NCBI GenBank assembly: GCA_036506795.1
Contig: DASXRC010000013.1
Coordinates: 1 to 54,381 of the forward strand
Direction of reading: 5' to 3'
DNA length: 54,381 nucleotides
Source of the DNA: DASXRC01 sp036506795
GTDB taxonomy: Bacteria > Actinomycetota > Actinomycetes > Mycobacteriales > Micromonosporaceae
Position 1 is the stretch's first letter; each line of letters opens with the position of its first letter. This document shows, piece by piece, positions 16,810 to 25,081 of the stretch. The notes beneath the pieces were generated by a model. It saw only the letters and a list, made by a program, of their open reading frames with translations. It ran no database searches and was not told the origin of the DNA. A program made the position numbers and the translations under genes.

Positions 16810-18478
16810 GGGTGAGCTTGCGGTAGGTCACCCGGTGTGGGCGGGCCGCCTCCGCACCGAGCCGGTCCACCTTGTTCTTCTCGTACGCGTCGAAGTTGCC
16901 CTCGAACCAGAACCACCTGGCGGGGTTCTCGTCGTCGCCCTCCCAGGCCAGGATGTGGGTGGCGACCCGGTCGAGGAACATCCGGTCGTGCGAGATGACG
17001 ACGGCGCAGCCGGGGAACTCGAGCAGCGCGTTCTCCAGGCTGGACAGCGTCTCGACGTCGAGGTCGTTGGTCGGCTCGTCGAGCAGGATCACGTTGCCAC
17101 CGATCTTCAGCGTCAGCGCGAGGTTGAGCCGGTTGCGCTCGCCGCCGGAGAGCACCCCGGTCGGCTTCTGCTGGTCGGGCCCCTTGAAGCCGAAGGCGGC
17201 GACGTACGCCCGCGACGGCATCTCGACCTTGCCCACCCTCAGGTGGTCGAGCCCGTCGGAGACGACCTCCCAAACCGTCTTCCTCGGATCCAGACCGGCC
17301 CGGTTTTGGTCCACATAGGACAGCTTGACGGTCTCTCCAATCTTGATGGTGCCGGCGTCCGGCCGCTCCAGCCCGACGAAGGTCTTGAAGAGGGTCGTCT
17401 TGCCGACCCCGTTCGGGCCGATGATGCCGACGATGCCGTTGCGGGGCAGGCTGAAGCTCAGGTCGTCGATGAGGACCCGGTCGCCGAAGCCCTTGCGCAG
17501 GTGGCTGGCCTCGATCACCGTGTTGCCCAGGCGGGGGCCGGGCGGGATCTGGATCTCCTCGAAGTCCAGCTTGCGGGTCTTCTCCGCCTCGGTGGCCATC
17601 TCGTCGTACCGCTCGAGGCGCGCGCGGGACTTGGTCTGCCGGGCGCGGGCGTTGGACCGCACCCACTCCAGCTCCTCGGACAGCCGCTTCTTCAGCTTCG
17701 CGTCCTTGCGGCCCTCGACCGCCAGCCGGGCGGCCTTCTTCTCGAGGTAGGTGGAGTAGTTGCCCTCGTACGGGTAGGCCCGGCCGCGGTCGATCTCAAG
17801 GATCCAGCCCGCCACGTTGTCGAGGAAGTAGCGGTCGTGGGTGATCGCGACGACCGTGCCGGGGTACTTGGCGAGGTGCTGCTCCAGCCACTGCACGCTC
17901 TCGGCGTCCAGGTGGTTGGTGGGCTCGTCGAGCAGGAGCAGGTCGGGCTGTTGGAGCAGCAGCTTGCACAGGGCCACCCGGCGACGTTCTCCGCCGGAAA
18001 GCGTTGTCACGTCAGCGTCCGGGGGCGGGCAGCGCAGCGCGTCCATCGCGAGCTCGAGCTTGGAGTCGATGTCCCACGCGTCGGCGTGGTCCAGCTCCTC
18101 CTGGAGCCGGCCCATCTCCTCCATGGCCTCGTCGGTGTAGTCGGTGGCGAGCTGCTCGGCGATCTTGTTGAAGCGCTCGAGCTTCGCCTTCGTCTCCGCG
18201 ACCGCCTCCTCGATGTTGCCGAGCACGGTCTTCGCGTCGTTGAGCGGCGGCTCCTGCGCGAGCAGCCCGACCGTGTAGCCGGGCATCAGCCGCGCCTCAC
18301 CGTTGCTGGGTCGGTCGAGGCCGGCCATGATCCGGAGGAGGCTCGACTTGCCGGCGCCGTTCGGCCCGACGACGCCGATCTTCGCGCCGGGCAGGAAGTT
18401 CAGCGTCACGTTGTCCAGCACGACCTTGTCGCCGTGTGCTCGGCGCGCCCTTTCCAGGACATAGATGAACTGGGCCAC
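16802..18478 (-). CDS. ettA: Energy-dependent translational throttle protein EttA (ABC-F)
   Basis: 558 aa, GTG start with GGAGG 11 bases upstream. There are two ABC ATPase domains: Walker A GPNGAGKSS and GPNGVGKTT, signature LSGGERRR and LSGGERNR, Walker B LLLLDEP and VILLDEP. Between them lies the ABC-F linker, rich in Lys/Arg/Glu. EttA binds the ribosomal exit site and gates the first elongation step according to the ADP/ATP ratio. The protein has no membrane part. From memory it is the equivalent of Rv2477c. A small hairpin next to its ribosome site may modulate expression. Thioesterase and vapBC genes follow downstream. Confidence 0.95.
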   Translation of the reverse strand: MAQFIYVLERARRAHGDKVVLDNVTLNFLPGAKIGVVGPNGAGKSSLLRIMAGLDRPSNGEARLMPGYTVGLLAQEPPLNDAKTVLGNIEEAVAETKAKLERFNKIAEQLATDYTDEAMEEMGRLQEELDHADAWDIDSKLELAMDALRCPPPDADVTTLSGGERRRVALCKLLLQQPDLLLLDEPTNHLDAESVQWLEQHLAKYPGTVVAITHDRYFLDNVAGWILEIDRGRAYPYEGNYSTYLEKKAARLAVEGRKDAKLKKRLSEELEWVRSNARARQTKSRARLERYDEMATEAEKTRKLDFEEIQIPPGPRLGNTVIEASHLRKGFGDRVLIDDLSFSLPRNGIVGIIGPNGVGKTTLFKTFVGLERPDAGTIKIGETVKLSYVDQNRAGLDPRKTVWEVVSDGLDHLRVGKVEMPSRAYVAAFGFKGPDQQKPTGVLSGGERNRLNLALTLKIGGNVILLDEPTNDLDVETLSSLENALLEFPGCAVVISHDRMFLDRVATHILAWEGDDENPARWFWFEGNFDAYEKNKVDRLGAEAARPHRVTYRKLTRD

Positions 18479-18492
18479 GGTGCGGTGAACCT

Positions 18493-18513
18493 CCGAATGA
18501 TCATGGGATTCGG
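18493..18513 (-). promoter_or_regulatory. Small hairpin in the ettA leader
   Basis: A perfect 6-bp inverted repeat (CCGAAT and ATTCGG, 9-base loop) whose 3' arm runs into GGAGG. In the mRNA it would lie directly at the ribosome site. It may be accidental. A role in translation control is inference. Confidence 0.25.
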
Positions 18514-18648
18514 CTCTGCCCGCGCCGACGAAACCGGGCCGAGCAGTCCGGCGTCAATCTTTCCAGGTTGGTCGCCGTTCGCCCAATCCGGGCGGGCACC
18601 CCCGCCGCGTCGTACCGCCCCGGACCCGCTCCGGGGCCCGCCCTCGCC

Positions 18649-18724
18649 GATCATGCACCTTCTCGTCGATCATGGAGTTGTTGTCGTGCATCCGAGATCG
18701 ACGAACGGCAACAAGTCCATGATC
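18649..18724 (+). repeat. 76-bp intergenic palindromic repeat, copy 2
   Basis: Outer GATCATG half-motif at 18649, 21-bp arm at 18668-18688, 15-base loop, second arm at 18704-18724. The arms pair at 18 of 21 positions. It lies in the 380-base gap between divergent ettA and otsA, so unlike the other copies it cannot simply be a shared terminator. The rest of this gap holds the otsA promoter and the ettA leader. Confidence 0.85.
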
Positions 18725-18790
18725 GACGATGGAGGACGGCGACGGGGGGCGGCGATGGAGGGCGGCCACCAACCGGGCAGTGTGGCCGAA

Positions 18791-18819
18791 TTCAACCGTT
18801 CGGACACGTTCAGTAGGCT
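18791..18819 (+). promoter_or_regulatory. otsA promoter
   Basis: TTCAAC (18791-18796), 17-base spacer, TAGGCT (18814-18819). Transcription would begin about 33 bases before the TTG start of otsA, leaving room for its GGAGG site. This is one of the few normal, leadered promoters visible here. Confidence 0.5.
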
Positions 18820-18858
18820 CATTGACGGAGCCACGACCGCCCCCGGAGGTGTACCGAC

Positions 18859-20256
18859 TTGTCGGAGCGCAGCGCGTTCGTAGTGGTCGCCAATCGCCTG
18901 CCCGTGGACGAGGTGCACACGGCCGAGGGCCGGCAATGGCGGCGCAGCCCGGGTGGCCTGGTCACCGCGTTGCACCCCGTCCTGGTGAGCCAGCGCGGCA
19001 CCTGGGTCGGCTGGGCGGGTGGTGTCGGGGAAGCGCCGGAGCCGTTCGAGCTCGAGGGCATACACCTGCGGCCCGTCGCGCTGAGCTCCGACGAGATCGA
19101 GCGGTACTACGAGGGCCAGTCCAACGCCACGATCTGGCCGCTGTATCACGACGCCGTCGAGACCCCGGTCTACCGCCGGCGCTGGCGCGAGGCGTACCGC
19201 ATCGTGAACGAGAGGTTCGCGGACGCCGCGGCCGACGTCGCGGCCGAGAACGCTACGGTCTGGGTGCAGGACTACCAGCTGCAGCTCGTGCCGGCGATGC
19301 TGCGGGCCCGGCGCCCGGACCTGCGGATCGGCTTCTTCCTCCACATCCCGTTTCCGCCGATCGAGCTGTTCATGCAGATGCCCTTCCGGGCGGAGATCCT
19401 GCGCGGCCTGCTCGGTGCCGACCTGGTCGGTTTTCAGCAGCGGCTCGCCGCGCAGAACTTCGTACGCCTCGCACGTCACCTGCTCGGCCTCCGGTACGAG
19501 GGGCAGACCATCCTCGTGGATGGCCGGCCGGTCAAGGCCGGAGCGTTCCCGATCTCCATCGACGTCCGTGAGATGGAGGAGATGGCCAACTCGCCGGTCG
19601 TGCAGGACCGGGCCAAGCAGATCCGCTCGGAGCTCGGCGACCCGAAGACCGTCATTCTCGGCGTGGACCGGCTGGACTATACGAAGGGCATCGAGCTGCG
19701 CCTCAAGGCGTTCCGCGAGCTGCTGGCCGAGGAGCGGCTCAGCGTGCCGGAGACGGTCATGGTGCAGGTCGCGACGCCCAGCCGGGAGCGAGTGGAGCAC
19801 TACCAGGCGTTGCGGGTCAAGGTCGAGCGCGAGGTGGGCCGCATCAACGGCGAGTTCGGCCGGGTCGGCGTGCCTGCGGTGCACTACCTGCACCAGTCGT
19901 ACAGTCGCAGTGAACTCGCCGCGCTCTACTGCGCGGCGGACGTGATGATGGTGACCCCACTGCGAGACGGAATGAACCTGGTGGCCAAGGAGTACGTGGC
20001 GGCGCGCGGCGACAGCGGCGGCGCCCTCGTGCTGAGCGAGTTCGCCGGAGCGGCGACCGAGCTTCGGCAGGCGTATCTGTGCAACCCGCACGATCCCGAC
20101 GGCGTCAAGGATGCGCTCATGCGCGCGATCCACGCGGACGAGTCGGAGACCGCCCGCCGGATGCGCATCATGCAGCGACACCTGCGTACGCATGACGTCC
20201 GCCAGTGGGCGCGGTCGTTCCTGTCCGAGCTGGGCGTGCCGGAGGCCGGACAGTGA
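18859..20256 (+). CDS. otsA: Trehalose-6-phosphate synthase
   Basis: 465 aa, TTG start with GGAGG nine bases upstream. GT20 glycosyltransferase joining UDP-glucose (or GDP-glucose) and glucose-6-phosphate to give trehalose-6-phosphate. Diagnostic segments are VVVANRLPV at the N-terminus, FFLHIPFPP, DRLDYTKGI (nucleotide sugar site) and PLRDGMNLVAKEYVA. Length fits OtsA (about 460 aa). The next gene, an OtsB fusion, starts within the stop codon (GTGA overlap), so synthase and phosphatase are made together. Trehalose is a major stress solute and wall precursor in actinomycetes. Confidence 0.95.
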   Translation: MSERSAFVVVANRLPVDEVHTAEGRQWRRSPGGLVTALHPVLVSQRGTWVGWAGGVGEAPEPFELEGIHLRPVALSSDEIERYYEGQSNATIWPLYHDAVETPVYRRRWREAYRIVNERFADAAADVAAENATVWVQDYQLQLVPAMLRARRPDLRIGFFLHIPFPPIELFMQMPFRAEILRGLLGADLVGFQQRLAAQNFVRLARHLLGLRYEGQTILVDGRPVKAGAFPISIDVREMEEMANSPVVQDRAKQIRSELGDPKTVILGVDRLDYTKGIELRLKAFRELLAEERLSVPETVMVQVATPSRERVEHYQALRVKVEREVGRINGEFGRVGVPAVHYLHQSYSRSELAALYCAADVMMVTPLRDGMNLVAKEYVAARGDSGGALVLSEFAGAATELRQAYLCNPHDPDGVKDALMRAIHADESETARRMRIMQRHLRTHDVRQWARSFLSELGVPEAGQ

Positions 20257-22802
20257 CGACCGAGAGCCAGAGCGGAGACCCGCTCGACCCGTCTTTGCGG
20301 GCAGCGGTCGCCCGGATTGCCCGGGTTCCGCTGCTTCTGGTCGCCTGCGACTACGACGGCACGCTGGCGCCGATCGTGGAGGACCCGAGCCAGGCCGTGC
20401 CGCTGCCCGAGGCCGTCGCCGCCGTACGGGCCCTGGCCGCACTCCCGCAGACGACGGTGGCGGTCGTCTCCGGGCGGGCCCTGCGGGACCTGGCCACCCG
20501 GCCCCGGCTGCCGCGCGCGGTGCACCTCGGCGGCAGCCACGGCTCGGAGTTCGACGTCGGCTTCGTCGAGCGGCTCGCGCCCGAGCTGGTCGACCTGCGT
20601 TCCCGGCTGCTCGCCAGCCTGCAGCGGATCGTCCAGGGCCGGCCGGGCGTACGCCTCGAGGCCAAACCGGCCAGCATCGCCGTGCACACCCGTGGCGCCG
20701 ACCCGGAGGTCGCCGCGGAGGTCGAGCAGGCCATCCGCTCCGGGCCGGCCGCCTGGCCGGACATCCACGTGACTCGGGGCAAATCTGTCATCGAGCTGTC
20801 CGTGATCTCGACGAACAAGGGCACCGCGGTGGACGCGCTCCGCACCACGATCTCCGCGAGCGCGGTGCTGTTCATCGGCGACGACGTCACCGATGAGAAC
20901 GCGTTCGCGCACCTGCACGGCCCGGACGTTGGCATAAAGATCGGCCCCGGCGACACGAAGGCGCCGTTCCGGGTCAGTGACCCGCTCGAGGCCGCCCGGG
21001 TGCTCGGCATGCTCCTGGAGACCCGGCGGCATTGGCTGTACGGCGAGCGGGCGGTCCCGATCGAGCGCCACTCGATGCTCGCCAACGGCCGCACGGTCGC
21101 GCTCCTGACCCCCGCGGCGCGGGTGAGCTGGCTGTGCAACCCGCGGCCGGACTCGTCGGCGATCTTCGCGGATCTGCTCGGCGGGACGCCGGCCGGACAC
21201 TTCTCGGTGCGCCCCGAACGCGACGGGCTGCCGCTCGGCCAGCGCTACCGGACGGCCACCATGACCGTCGAGACGCGCTGGTCCGGGCTGACCGTCACCG
21301 ACTTCCTCGAAACTGCCACCGGACCCGACTCCACGCTCGTTCGCCAGCTGTCGGGCACCGTGCGGGCCCGCATCGACTTCGCTCCTCGCCCGGAGTTCGG
21401 GCAGGTCGCCATCAGGCTCCAGCCGCTCGGCGATGGGCTGCTCGTGCTCGGCTCGAACGAGCCGGTCGCCCTCCTCTCCCCCGGCGTGGAGTGGGACATC
21501 TACGACGACGGGGGGCACGACTCGGCCCGGGCGACCGTGGACCTGGCGGTGCTCGGCGGACTGGTCGTGCTGGAGCTGAGATTCGGCACGCACGGGCTGC
21601 ACCCCCACCCGCTCGCTCTGCCGGACCGGCAGGCCGCCGCGGAGCAGCCGTGGCGGGACTGGGTGGCCGGGCTGAAGCTGCCGGGCGAGAACCGCGAGGA
21701 GGTGCTCCGCAGCGCGCTCACGCTTCGCGCGCTGTGCCACCAGTCGACGGGCTCCATCCTCGCCGCCGCCACGACGTCGCTGCCCGAGGAGGTGGGCGGC
21801 GTCCGCAACTGGGACTACCGGTACTGCTGGCTGCGCGATGCGGCGATGACCGCACGAGCACTGGTTGACCTCGGCTCGATACACGACGCGGAGGCGCTGC
21901 TGCGGTGGGTCGACGGCTGCATCGAGCGCACCGGCGGACACCCGGAACGGCTCCACCCTCTCTACACAGTGGAGGGTGCCGAACTCGGCCCGGAGGCGGT
22001 CATCGAGACCCTGCCCGGCTACGCCGGCTCGCGGCCGGTGCGGGTCGGCAACGCCGCCAATCGCCAACTCCAACTCGACGTGTTCGGGCCGATCGCCGAC
22101 CTCATCGGGGTCGTCGCCGACGCCCGCGGCAACGTCCGCGAGGAGGAGTGGCGGGTCCTCGAGGCCATGGTGCACGCGGTCGAGCGACGCTGGCACGAGC
22201 CGGACCACGGCCTGTGGGAGGCGCGCCTGCCGCCGCGCCACCACGTGTACTCCAAGGTGATGTGCTGGATGACCGTTGATCGGGCCCTGCACGTCATGCG
22301 CAAGCACGGCGGCCGGGATCGGCCCGAGTGGGTCGAGCTGCGCGACCGGATCGGCGACAACGTGCTGACCTATGGCTGGCACGCGGGCACCGGGGCGTAC
22401 ACGGTCGCGTTCGGCGAGCCGGAGATGGACGCGTCGTCGCTGTGGATCGGCCTGTCCGGCCTGCTCGCCGACGACGACCCGCGGTTTCTGGCCACCGTGC
22501 TCGCGGTCGAGGCCGAGCTGCGCAGCGGTCCGACCGTCTACCGCTACCTCTGGAATGACGGGATGCCGGGGCGCGAGGGCGGGTTCCACCTGTGCTCGGC
22601 CTGGCTGGTCGAGGCGTACCTGCGCACAGGCCGCCGCGCCGACGCCGAGGAACTGTTCGAGCAGGTGCTGCGCTGCGCCGGCCCGACCGGGCTGCTGCCG
22701 GAGCAGTACGACCCGGACACGGAGCGCGGCCTGGGCAACCACCCGCAGGCGTACAGCCACCTGGGCCTGATCCGCTGCGCACTGCTCCTGGACGGCGCCT
22801 GA
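20253..22802 (+). CDS. otsB: Trehalose-6-phosphate phosphatase fused to GH15 (trehalase-like) domain
   Basis: 849 aa; GTG in a 4-base overlap with otsA, GGAGG seven bases before it. Residues about 20-255 are a HAD phosphatase: nucleophile motif DYDGT, then IGDDVTDENAF. Residues about 260-849 are a GH15 glycosidase of the trehalase/glucoamylase type: NWDYRYCWLRDAAMT, PDHGLWEAR (first Glu) and CSAWLVEAYL (second Glu). One polypeptide could thus release trehalose and then split it, or act on another alpha-glucan. Both halves keep their key residues. The fusion joins synthesis and possible breakdown in one operon with otsA; which sugar the second half uses is unknown. Confidence 0.93.
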   Translation: MTTESQSGDPLDPSLRAAVARIARVPLLLVACDYDGTLAPIVEDPSQAVPLPEAVAAVRALAALPQTTVAVVSGRALRDLATRPRLPRAVHLGGSHGSEFDVGFVERLAPELVDLRSRLLASLQRIVQGRPGVRLEAKPASIAVHTRGADPEVAAEVEQAIRSGPAAWPDIHVTRGKSVIELSVISTNKGTAVDALRTTISASAVLFIGDDVTDENAFAHLHGPDVGIKIGPGDTKAPFRVSDPLEAARVLGMLLETRRHWLYGERAVPIERHSMLANGRTVALLTPAARVSWLCNPRPDSSAIFADLLGGTPAGHFSVRPERDGLPLGQRYRTATMTVETRWSGLTVTDFLETATGPDSTLVRQLSGTVRARIDFAPRPEFGQVAIRLQPLGDGLLVLGSNEPVALLSPGVEWDIYDDGGHDSARATVDLAVLGGLVVLELRFGTHGLHPHPLALPDRQAAAEQPWRDWVAGLKLPGENREEVLRSALTLRALCHQSTGSILAAATTSLPEEVGGVRNWDYRYCWLRDAAMTARALVDLGSIHDAEALLRWVDGCIERTGGHPERLHPLYTVEGAELGPEAVIETLPGYAGSRPVRVGNAANRQLQLDVFGPIADLIGVVADARGNVREEEWRVLEAMVHAVERRWHEPDHGLWEARLPPRHHVYSKVMCWMTVDRALHVMRKHGGRDRPEWVELRDRIGDNVLTYGWHAGTGAYTVAFGEPEMDASSLWIGLSGLLADDDPRFLATVLAVEAELRSGPTVYRYLWNDGMPGREGGFHLCSAWLVEAYLRTGRRADAEELFEQVLRCAGPTGLLPEQYDPDTERGLGNHPQAYSHLGLIRCALLLDGA

Positions 22803-22817
22803 CGTTGCCCGTCAGGC
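22797..22817. terminator. Bidirectional hairpin between otsB-GH15 and cysG
   Basis: Perfect 8-bp stem GCCTGACG / CGTCAGGC with a 5-base loop. It covers both convergent stop codons, so it can act for either direction. Confidence 0.6.
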
Positions 22818-24020
22818 CGGCGGCGGCAGGACGTCGACCACCCGGCCGATCACGACGACGGCTGGCGGCCGCACGCCGGCGGCGGCCGCCGCGCTCGCCA
22901 GCTCCCCCAGGGTGGTACGCAGCACGCGTTGCTCCCCGGTCGTCGCCTCCTGCACGACCGCGGCCGGTGAGTCGGCGGACCGGCCGTGCTCGAGCAGCGC
23001 GTCGGCGATCGCCGGCAGGTTCCGCAGCCCCATCAGCACCACGATCGTGCCCGTCAGGCGGGCCAGCGCCGGCCAGTCGACCAGCGAGGCCGGGTCGTCC
23101 GGTGGGACGTGGCCGGCGACCACCGTGACCTCGTGCGCCACCCCGCGATGGGTCACCGGGATGCCGGCCGCGGCCGGCGCGGCCACCGCGCTGGTAACGC
23201 CGGGGACCACCAGCACCGGTATGCCGGCGGCCGCGCACGCGATCACCTCTTCGCCGCCGCGCCCGAAGACGTACGGGTCGCCGCCCTTGAGCCGGACCAC
23301 CGACGCGCCCGCCCGGGCGCGTTCGACCAGGATCCGGTTGATCTCCTCTTGCGCCCGCGCCGGGCCGTACGGGATCTTCGAGGCGTCCACGAGCTCCACC
23401 TCCGGACGGAGCTCATCCAGCAGCAGCCCGGGTGCCAAACGGTCGACGACGACCACGTCCGCCTCGGCCAGCAGGCGGCGGCCCTTCACCGTGATCAGCT
23501 CCGGGTCGCCCGGGCCGGCCCCGACCAGCGCGACGTGGCCACCGCGGGTGCCGGGATCCCGCGCGGGAACCGGGGTCTCGGCCAGCATCGACCGGATCCG
23601 GTCGCGCACCGCCATCGCGCGGCGCGGGTCGCCGCCGCCGAGAACCGCCACGGTGACCGGCCCGTGCCGGGTCACGGCCGGCGTCCACGCGGTCGCCGCG
23701 TGCCGGTCGTCGGCGCGCACGCAGAACACCCGGCGTTCCTCGGCGGCCGCGGTCACCTCGGCGGCGGCCGTGGCGTCGTCCAACGCCGCCTGCACGAGCC
23801 AGGCACCATCCACATCGGACGGTTCGAACCGACGGGCGGCCCAGCGCACCCGGCCGGCGTCGGCGAGCGCCCGCAGGGCCGGGGTGAGCGCTGGCGACAC
23901 CAGCAGCACGTCCGCCCCCGCGTCGAGCAGCGCAGGCACGCGGCGGGTGGCCACGGCGCCGCCTCCGACGACCAGAACCCGGCGGCCATCGAGCCGCAGC
24001 GCGAGCGGGTACAGCGTCAC
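22812..24020 (-). CDS. cysG: Siroheme/precorrin-2 synthase (CysG-like, two-domain)
   Basis: 402 aa, GTG in a 4-base overlap with cobT. The N-terminal third is a precorrin-2 dehydrogenase domain (VLVVGGGAVATRRVP, NAD site). The C-terminal two thirds are a uroporphyrinogen-III C-methyltransferase (VALVGAGPGDPELITVKG, then VVRLKGGDPYVFGRGGEE, PGVTSA). Together they make precorrin-2 and sirohydrochlorin from uroporphyrinogen III, feeding siroheme and cobalamin synthesis. A separate ferrochelatase domain at the N-terminal end is not evident. It is the last gene of a cobC-cobT-cysG operon. Confidence 0.93.
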   Translation of the reverse strand: MTLYPLALRLDGRRVLVVGGGAVATRRVPALLDAGADVLLVSPALTPALRALADAGRVRWAARRFEPSDVDGAWLVQAALDDATAAAEVTAAAEERRVFCVRADDRHAATAWTPAVTRHGPVTVAVLGGGDPRRAMAVRDRIRSMLAETPVPARDPGTRGGHVALVGAGPGDPELITVKGRRLLAEADVVVVDRLAPGLLLDELRPEVELVDASKIPYGPARAQEEINRILVERARAGASVVRLKGGDPYVFGRGGEEVIACAAAGIPVLVVPGVTSAVAAPAAAGIPVTHRGVAHEVTVVAGHVPPDDPASLVDWPALARLTGTIVVLMGLRNLPAIADALLEHGRSADSPAAVVQEATTGEQRVLRTTLGELASAAAAAGVRPPAVVVIGRVVDVLPPPA

Positions 24021-25078
24021 GCTAGCGCCGTGGGCTTCTCGGCCACGCCCGCGGAGTCGAACGTGGCCACCTCGTGCAGCACCCGCACCGCCGCCGCCGC
24101 GACCGGCAGCGCGAGGACCGCTCCGGTGCCCTCACCGAGCCGCATCCGCAGGTCGATCAGCGGGTCGAGGCCCAGGCGCTCGAGCGCGACGGTGGCGCCC
24201 GGCTCGGCCGACCGATGCCCGGCGACCATGGCTCCGGCCGCGTCCGGAGCCAGCGTGGCCGCGGCGAGGGCGGCCGCGACGGCGGTCACGCCGTCCAGGA
24301 TCACGGGTACCCGGCGCGCCGCACCGCCGAGAACGAACCCCGCGAGCGCGGCGTGTTCCAGCCCGCCGACCGCGGCGAGCACGCCGACCGGGTCGGCGGG
24401 GTCGGGGGCCTGACGGGCCAGCGCCGCGCGGATGACGGAGACCTTGTGCCGGTGGGTCTCGCTGTCGATCCCCGTGCCGTAGCCGGTCACGACGCCCACG
24501 TCGGCACCGGTGAAGGCCGCGATCAGGGCCGCGGCCGGGGTCGTGTTCGCTATGCCCATGTCGCCGGTCAGGAGGGCCCGGGCCCCGTCGGCCACCAGCC
24601 GGTCGGCGACCTGGATGCCCACGTCGATGGCCGCGACCACGTCGTCGCGGTCCAGCGCCGGCCCGGCGACCATGTCGCGGGTGCCCGCGCGCACCTTCGC
24701 CTGCACGAGCCCGGGCGCCGGATCGAGCGCGGTGGCCACCCCGACGTCGACCACGGTCACCGACACGCCGACCTGGCGCGCGAACGCGTTGACGACCGCG
24801 CCGCCGGCGAGAAAGTTCGCGACCATCTGCGCGGTGACCTCCTGCGGCCACGGGGACACACCCCGCACGTGTACGCCGTGGTCCCCCGCGAAGATGGCCA
24901 ACGCGGCCGGCTCGACGAGCGGGGGCGGGCAGACTCCCGCGAGCCCGGCCAGGCGTACCGACAACTCCTCCAGCACGCCCAGCGAGCCTGGCGGTTTGGT
25001 CAGCCGCGCCTGCAGCGCGCGGGCGGCGGCGATGGCGTCGGCATCGAGAGGCCGGATCGCCGCGATCGTCTGCTCCAC
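24017..25078 (-). CDS. cobT: Nicotinate-nucleotide-dimethylbenzimidazole phosphoribosyltransferase
   Basis: 353 aa, GTG start 3 bases after the cobC stop. CobT makes alpha-ribazole phosphate, the lower-ligand precursor of cobalamin. Diagnostic segments: LTKPPGSLGVLE near the N-terminus, FAGDHGVHVRGVSPWPQ, LLTGDMGIANTT and the C-terminal LRLGEGTGAVLALP, in which Glu is the catalytic base. Length fits the family (about 350 aa). It is translated together with cobC and cysG. Confidence 0.95.
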   Translation of the reverse strand: MEQTIAAIRPLDADAIAAARALQARLTKPPGSLGVLEELSVRLAGLAGVCPPPLVEPAALAIFAGDHGVHVRGVSPWPQEVTAQMVANFLAGGAVVNAFARQVGVSVTVVDVGVATALDPAPGLVQAKVRAGTRDMVAGPALDRDDVVAAIDVGIQVADRLVADGARALLTGDMGIANTTPAAALIAAFTGADVGVVTGYGTGIDSETHRHKVSVIRAALARQAPDPADPVGVLAAVGGLEHAALAGFVLGGAARRVPVILDGVTAVAAALAAATLAPDAAGAMVAGHRSAEPGATVALERLGLDPLIDLRMRLGEGTGAVLALPVAAAAVRVLHEVATFDSAGVAEKPTALA

Positions 25079-25081
25079 GCC

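Noticed and set aside
16835..18883. A 682-codon open frame antisense to ettA
   Set aside because: Shadow frame; ettA has all ABC-F motifs.
19926..22760. A 944-codon open frame antisense to otsA and otsB-GH15
   Set aside because: No domain, low-complexity composition; otsA and the fusion are clearly the real genes.
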